Origin: Micrococcus porci
GTDB taxonomy: Bacteria; Actinomycetota; Actinomycetes; Actinomycetales; Micrococcaceae
NCBI RefSeq assembly: GCF_020097155.1
Contig: NZ_CP083691.1
Coordinates: 1,240,001 to 1,304,000, forward strand
Direction: 5' to 3'
Length of the DNA stretch: 64,000 bases
Below, piece after piece: positions 58,598 through 64,000 of this stretch; within the stretch, counting starts at the first letter, position 1; each line of letters starts with the position of its first letter. The position numbers and the translations under genes were made by a program. The notes under the pieces were generated by a model. That model saw only the letters and a program-made list of their open reading frames with translations. It had not been told where the DNA came from and ran no database searches.

Positions 58598-60465
58598 GCT
58601 CGAAGGCATTCGATCCCAAGGACTCCGGAACCACCGAGACCTCCGCCGAGGACCTGCGGGCCCGGGCGGAGACCCTGCCGGGCTCGTCCGGCGAGGCGCC
58701 CCAGGGCGTCGTGACCACCGCCACCGGCTCCCTCAAGGTGCCCGGGCCGGCGACCACCACGATGGGCGTCGTCGAGCACCACGACGACCTCGGCGGCGAG
58801 CCCGTGCTCGCCTTCCAGGACGTGGCCGTGCGCTTCGCCACCGAGTTCGGCTCGGTGCACGCCGTGAAGGGTGTGACGTTCGACGTCAAGCCCGGCGAGG
58901 TCGTCGCCCTGGTGGGCGAGTCGGGCTCCGGCAAGTCCGTGACCAGCTCCACGGCCATGGGTCTGCTGCCGCCGTCGGCGGACATCACCGGCTCGGTGAA
59001 GCTCGGCGGGCGCGAGGTCCTCACCATGACCGACTCCCAGCTGCGGTCCATCCGCGGCCAGGACGTCGCCATGGTGTTCCAGGAGCCCATGACCGCCCTC
59101 AACCCTGTGCTCACCGTGGGCGACCAGCTCACGGAGGCCCTGCAGCTGCACGGCCTGGCGTTCGGCACCGAGGCGACCAAGCGGGCGGTCGAGCTGCTCA
59201 CCATGGTGGGCATCCCGGACGCGGCCGACCGCCTCAAGCAGTACCCGCACCAGTTCTCCGGCGGCCAGCGCCAGCGCATCGTGATCGCGATGGCGATCAG
59301 CTGCTCCCCGCGCGTGATCATCGCGGACGAGCCGACCACCGCCCTGGACGTGACCGTCCAGGCGGAGATCCTCGAGCTGCTGCGCTCCCTCAAGGACAAG
59401 ATGAACACCGGCATCCTGCTCATCACCCACAACATGGGCGTGGTGGCGGACATGGCGGACCGCGTCTGCGTGATGCTCCACGGCGAGCTCGTGGAGTCCG
59501 GCACGGTGCAGCAGGTGCTCCAGCGTCCGCAGCACCCGTACACCCAGCGCCTGCTGGCCGCGGTGCCGCGCCTCGGGGAGGCGCTCGAGACCGCGGAGCC
59601 GGAGCCCGTCACCTCCACGCAGACGGCCGTGAAGTACGCGATCGAGGCCGAGGACCTCTGCATCGAGTACGACCACCGCGGCAAGAAGAACCGCGTGGTC
59701 CACGACGTCAGCTTCCAGGTGGCCCCGGGCGAGATCCTCGGCCTGGTGGGCGAGTCCGGCTCGGGCAAGTCCACGATCGCCAAGGCCGTGCTCGGCCTGC
59801 TCCCGGTGGCCTCCGGCGCCCTGCGTCTGCAGGGCGAGGACCTGGCCACCATGAAGGCGGCCGAGCAGCGGGCGCTGCGCAGGAAGATCGGCGTGGTGTT
59901 CCAGGACCCGGCGGCCTCGCTGGATCCCCGGTTCCCGATCGGGGACGTCATCACCGAGCCGATGGTCATCCACGGGGTGGGGGACCGGCGCTCGCGCCTG
60001 GCCCGCGCCGAGGAGCTCCTCGACGCCGTGCGCCTGCCGCGCGACGTGGTGAACCGCTACCCGCACGAGCTCTCCGGCGGCCAGCGGCAGCGCGTGTCCA
60101 TCGCGCGCGCGCTGACCCTGGACCCCGAGGTCCTGATCGCGGACGAGCCCACCTCCGCCCTGGACGTGTCCGTCCAGGCGGCGGTGCTGGAGATGTTCGC
60201 CGAGCTGCAGACCCGGTACGAGTTCGCGTGCCTCTTCGTGTCCCACGACCTCGCCGTGGTGGACATGCTGGCCCACAAGGTGCTGGTGCTCAAGGACGGC
60301 CGCCAGGTCGAGCAGGGCCCCACGGGCCGCGTGCTGCACCACCCGCAGGCGGAGTACACCCAGCGCCTGCTGGCGGCCGCGCCCGTCCCGGATCCGGACC
60401 AGCAGGCCGAGCGCCGCCGGGAGCGCCGGCGCCTGCTGGCCTCCTTCGGCGAGTCGGCGTACTGA
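58594..60465 (+). CDS. fused DppD-DppF ABC ATPase
   Basis: A 623-residue protein with both oligopeptide ATPases in one chain. An N-terminal tail of about 65 residues is disordered. Domain 1: Walker A GESGSGKSVTSS (about 110), signature FSGGQRQRIVIAMAIS, Walker B VIIADEPTTALDVT. Domain 2: GESGSGKSTIAK (about 388), LSGGQRQRVSIARALT, VLIADEPTSALDVS. Each ends in an OppD/F oligopeptide C-terminal motif (HPYTQRLLAAVPR, QAEYTQRLLAAAPV). It powers the DppBC channel. ATG overlaps dppC stop. A perfect 18-bp hairpin follows. Confidence 0.95.
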   Translation: MSSKAFDPKDSGTTETSAEDLRARAETLPGSSGEAPQGVVTTATGSLKVPGPATTTMGVVEHHDDLGGEPVLAFQDVAVRFATEFGSVHAVKGVTFDVKPGEVVALVGESGSGKSVTSSTAMGLLPPSADITGSVKLGGREVLTMTDSQLRSIRGQDVAMVFQEPMTALNPVLTVGDQLTEALQLHGLAFGTEATKRAVELLTMVGIPDAADRLKQYPHQFSGGQRQRIVIAMAISCSPRVIIADEPTTALDVTVQAEILELLRSLKDKMNTGILLITHNMGVVADMADRVCVMLHGELVESGTVQQVLQRPQHPYTQRLLAAVPRLGEALETAEPEPVTSTQTAVKYAIEAEDLCIEYDHRGKKNRVVHDVSFQVAPGEILGLVGESGSGKSTIAKAVLGLLPVASGALRLQGEDLATMKAAEQRALRRKIGVVFQDPAASLDPRFPIGDVITEPMVIHGVGDRRSRLARAEELLDAVRLPRDVVNRYPHELSGGQRQRVSIARALTLDPEVLIADEPTSALDVSVQAAVLEMFAELQTRYEFACLFVSHDLAVVDMLAHKVLVLKDGRQVEQGPTGRVLHHPQAEYTQRLLAAAPVPDPDQQAERRRERRRLLASFGESAY

Positions 60466-60483
60466 CCCGCGGTCCCGCGGAGC

Positions 60484-60523
60484 ACGACGGCGGCCCCCAC
60501 CTCACGGTGGGGGCCGCCGTCGT
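60484..60523 (+). terminator. operon terminator hairpin
   Basis: A perfect 18-bp stem (ACGACGGCGGCCCCCACC at 60484-60501, and its complement at 60506-60523) with a TCAC loop, 18 bp after the fused ATPase stop. Confidence 0.88.
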
Positions 60524-60647
60524 CGCCGGGGGGGAGGGCCGCGGCCCGCTCGGGGCGCGCCGTGGGGGTGTCCGCGGCGCGTATGATCATCCGGGGCCGC
60601 CCGTGTGCCGTGCCCGCACCCCTCTTCTCAGACCGGACAGGACTTCC

Positions 60648-62538
<1,891 letters not shown>

Positions 62539-62558
<20 letters not shown>

Positions 62559-63126
62559 GCCGCGCCACGGCGCGCACCCCACGACGGCGGCGCCCGTCCC
62601 CTCCGCGGGGGGCGGCGCCGCCGTCGCGGCACGCAGGGGACGACGCCGGCCGGCCTGGCGGGACGTGCTGCCCGGCCTGGCGCTCGGCGTCGGGACGGGC
62701 GCGCTGGGCACCGCCACGCACCTGAGCCTGCTGCCCGTCGGCTCCTGGCTGCTCCCGTGGGGGCTGGTGCTCGCGCTCGTGCTGGTCGGCTCCACGCAGC
62801 GCTGGTGGATGCGCCGCGCCGCGGCCGCCGGGGGACGCCCGGTGCGGGCGGGCGCCGCCGTCGTGCTGGCCGCGTTCACCATGGCCTCCGCGCTGCGCTG
62901 GCTGCCGGCCACGGACCGGCTGGACCTGCCCTGGACCGCGGGCGTCGCGCAGGCCATGCCCGTGGCGTTCGCGGCCTCGGTCGGCTGGACGCTGGGCCTG
63001 CCGGTGCTCGGCGTCGTCCTGCTGTGGCTGGGCGCCCGTGCCGGCGAGGGACGGGCGGCCGGAGAGAGTACCCTGGAGCGAACCCCGAACCCCGTGCCTG
63101 CCAGGAAGGTGGACGGTCAGCCATGA
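62539..63126 (+). CDS. small membrane protein, start uncertain
   Basis: Up to 195 residues with four hydrophobic helices: about 43-65 ([20 protein letters not shown]), 70-85, 102-117 and 140-165. It is not assigned to a named family by me; such proteins often sit before fdxA in actinobacteria. The GTG at 62539 would overlap typA and place a strong terminator hairpin in the first 30 codons; the first 42 residues are Pro/Ala/Arg-rich. A GTG at 62665, just before the first helix, is a plausible alternative start. The TGA overlaps the fdxA ATG (ATGA), so it is coupled to fdxA. Confidence 0.6.
62582..62626 (+). terminator. hairpin after typA, inside the annotated start of the next gene
   Basis: CGACGGCGGCGCC (62582-62594) pairs with GGCGCCGCCGTCG (62614-62626), with further C/G pairing inside. 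It lies 23 bp after the typA stop. Confidence 0.7.
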
Positions 63127-63449
63127 CCTATGTGATCGCGTTGCCGTGTGTGGACGTCAAGGACAAGGCGTGCATCGACGAGTGCCCCGTGGACTGCATC
63201 TACGAGGGCGAGCGCTCCCTCTACATCCACCCGGACGAGTGCGTCGACTGCGGCGCCTGCGAGCCGGTGTGCCCGGTGGAGGCCATCTACTACGAGGACG
63301 ACGTCCCCGAGGAGTGGGCCGACTACTACAAGGCCAACGTCGAGTTCTTCGACGACCTCGGCTCCCCGGGCGGCGCGGCCAAGCTCGGCCAGATCGCCAA
63401 GGACCACCCGCTGATCTCCGCGCTGCCCCCGCAGGGCGAGGGCGCCTGA
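63123..63449 (+). CDS. fdxA: FdxA, seven-iron ferredoxin
   Basis: A 108-residue ferredoxin with one [3Fe-4S] and one [4Fe-4S] cluster. Cys 9, 17, 21 and 25 ([17 protein letters not shown]) form the first group, and [17 protein letters not shown] (Cys 40, 43, 46, 50) the second. The C-terminal [20 protein letters not shown] is typical of actinobacterial FdxA. It carries low-potential electrons to cytochromes P450 or other oxidoreductases. ATG 63123 follows AGGAAGG (63102-63108). dapC starts 4 bp after its stop, a common actinobacterial pairing. Confidence 0.96.
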   Translation: MTYVIALPCVDVKDKACIDECPVDCIYEGERSLYIHPDECVDCGACEPVCPVEAIYYEDDVPEEWADYYKANVEFFDDLGSPGGAAKLGQIAKDHPLISALPPQGEGA

Positions 63450-63453
63450 GCGC

Positions 63454-64000
63454 ATGCTGACGCTGCCGGACTACCCCTGGGACACGCTCGCCCCCTACCG
63501 TGAGCGCGCCGCGGCGCACCCCGAGGGCACGGTGGACCTGTCCATCGGCACGCCGGTGGATCCCACGCCCGCGCTGATCCGCGACGCGCTCACGGCGGCC
63601 GCGGACGCCCACGGCTACCCGACGACGCACGGCACCGCCGAGCTCCGGCAGGCCGTCGTGGACTGGTTCGCCCGGCGGCGCGGCGTCCCGGGGCTGGACC
63701 CGGAGGCCGTCCTGCCCACGGTCGGCTCGAAGGAGCTCATCGCGTGGCTGCCTACGCTGCTGGGCCTGGGGGCGGGGGACGTCGTCGTCTTCCCGGCCAC
63801 CGCGTACCCCACCTACGCGATCGGCGCGCAGATCGCCGGCGCCGAGGCCGTGGCCGCGGACACCCTCGCCGAGCTCGACGACGACGTCCGCTCCCGCGTG
63901 CGCCTCGTCTGGACGAACTCCCCGGCCAACCCCACCGGCGCCGTCCTGGACGCCGCGGAACTGAGGGCGATCGTGGACGACGCCCGGGCCCTGGGCGCCG
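63454..64000 (+). CDS. dapC: succinyldiaminopimelate aminotransferase DapC, 5' part
   Basis: The first 182 codons of a class I/II PLP aminotransferase that runs off the window. LPDYPWDTLAPYRERAAAHP is the distinctive actinobacterial DapC start. SIGTPVDPTPALIRDAL, YPTTHGTAELRQAVVDWFAR, and TVGSKELIAWLPTLLGL are the substrate and PLP-phosphate binding blocks. WTNSPANPTGAVLDA contains the Asn that contacts PLP. It acts in lysine and peptidoglycan diaminopimelate synthesis. The PLP Lys lies outside the window. Coupled to fdxA by position. Confidence 0.93.
   Translation, partial: MLTLPDYPWDTLAPYRERAAAHPEGTVDLSIGTPVDPTPALIRDALTAAADAHGYPTTHGTAELRQAVVDWFARRRGVPGLDPEAVLPTVGSKELIAWLPTLLGLGAGDVVVFPATAYPTYAIGAQIAGAEAVAADTLAELDDDVRSRVRLVWTNSPANPTGAVLDAAELRAIVDDARALGA

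Overview
The window is about 73% G+C with very strong G/C bias at third codon positions, abundant GTG starts and dense four-base ATGA/GTGA overlaps between genes. The gene families (mycothiol-era actinobacterial peroxide defence, a DUF4921 protein, a GNAT/serine hydrolase, a fused DppDF ATPase, a stand-alone family A polymerase) point to an actinobacterium of the Micrococcales. Micrococcus, and probably M. luteus or a close relative, is my best guess, but no rRNA or tRNA is present to confirm it.

Layout. 0-9.5 kb is chromosomal: a catalase-like protein, an ABC-F ATPase, a DJ-1/PfpI protein, a CurA-type reductase with an alpha/beta hydrolase, the divergent ohrR/ohr peroxide switch, and a succinate/acetate CoA-transferase. 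At 7.2-7.9 kb a deletion has joined the 5' part of an abgT transporter gene to the 3' part of an M20 amidohydrolase gene. 9.6-15.7 kb is an accessory scrap region. It holds IS5-, IS3- and ISL3-type transposase fragments, a decapitated RelE toxin with a tiny overlapping partner, a 20-G homopolymer, a DinB remnant, an alcohol-dehydrogenase tail, and two intact imports: a PfpI/ABM/FAD-oxidase cassette bracketed by IS3 ends, and a Yellow/major-royal-jelly-like gene.

15.7-43 kb is again chromosomal: a GalT-like DUF4921 protein, an ABC1 kinase, a serine-hydrolase/GNAT fusion, a catalytically gutted SDR, ArfB, a CDF transporter, a three-gene flavinylation locus (ferric-reductase-like flavocytochrome, 65-aa FMN carrier, ApbE), a UvrA-like ABC protein, ZIP and SLC1 transporters, a family A polymerase and a Tat-exported PhoD phosphatase. 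The minus-strand NAD operon nrtR-nadA-nadC-nifS runs from 43.7 to 39.6 kb. A decayed copy of the 3' end of nifS lies beyond phoD.

43.8-64 kb holds an alpha/beta hydrolase, an MFS exporter with a YedI-type DUF808 protein, ferritin, a PACE efflux protein, a patatin, Tpx, a membrane-anchored HtrA-like protease, a second ZIP transporter, a phytoene-dehydrogenase-like protein, a complete dpp-type oligopeptide ABC operon (lipoprotein, two permeases, fused ATPase), bipA, a small membrane protein, fdxA and the start of dapC. Strong GC hairpins close many convergent gene pairs, mostly without a T tract.

The most unusual items are the serine hydrolase-GNAT fusion, the miniature FMN carrier beside ApbE, the gene-deletion scars (abgT/M20, SDR, nifS tail), and the IS-bracketed oxidase cassette. 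I did not find a clearly new defence or mobile system.
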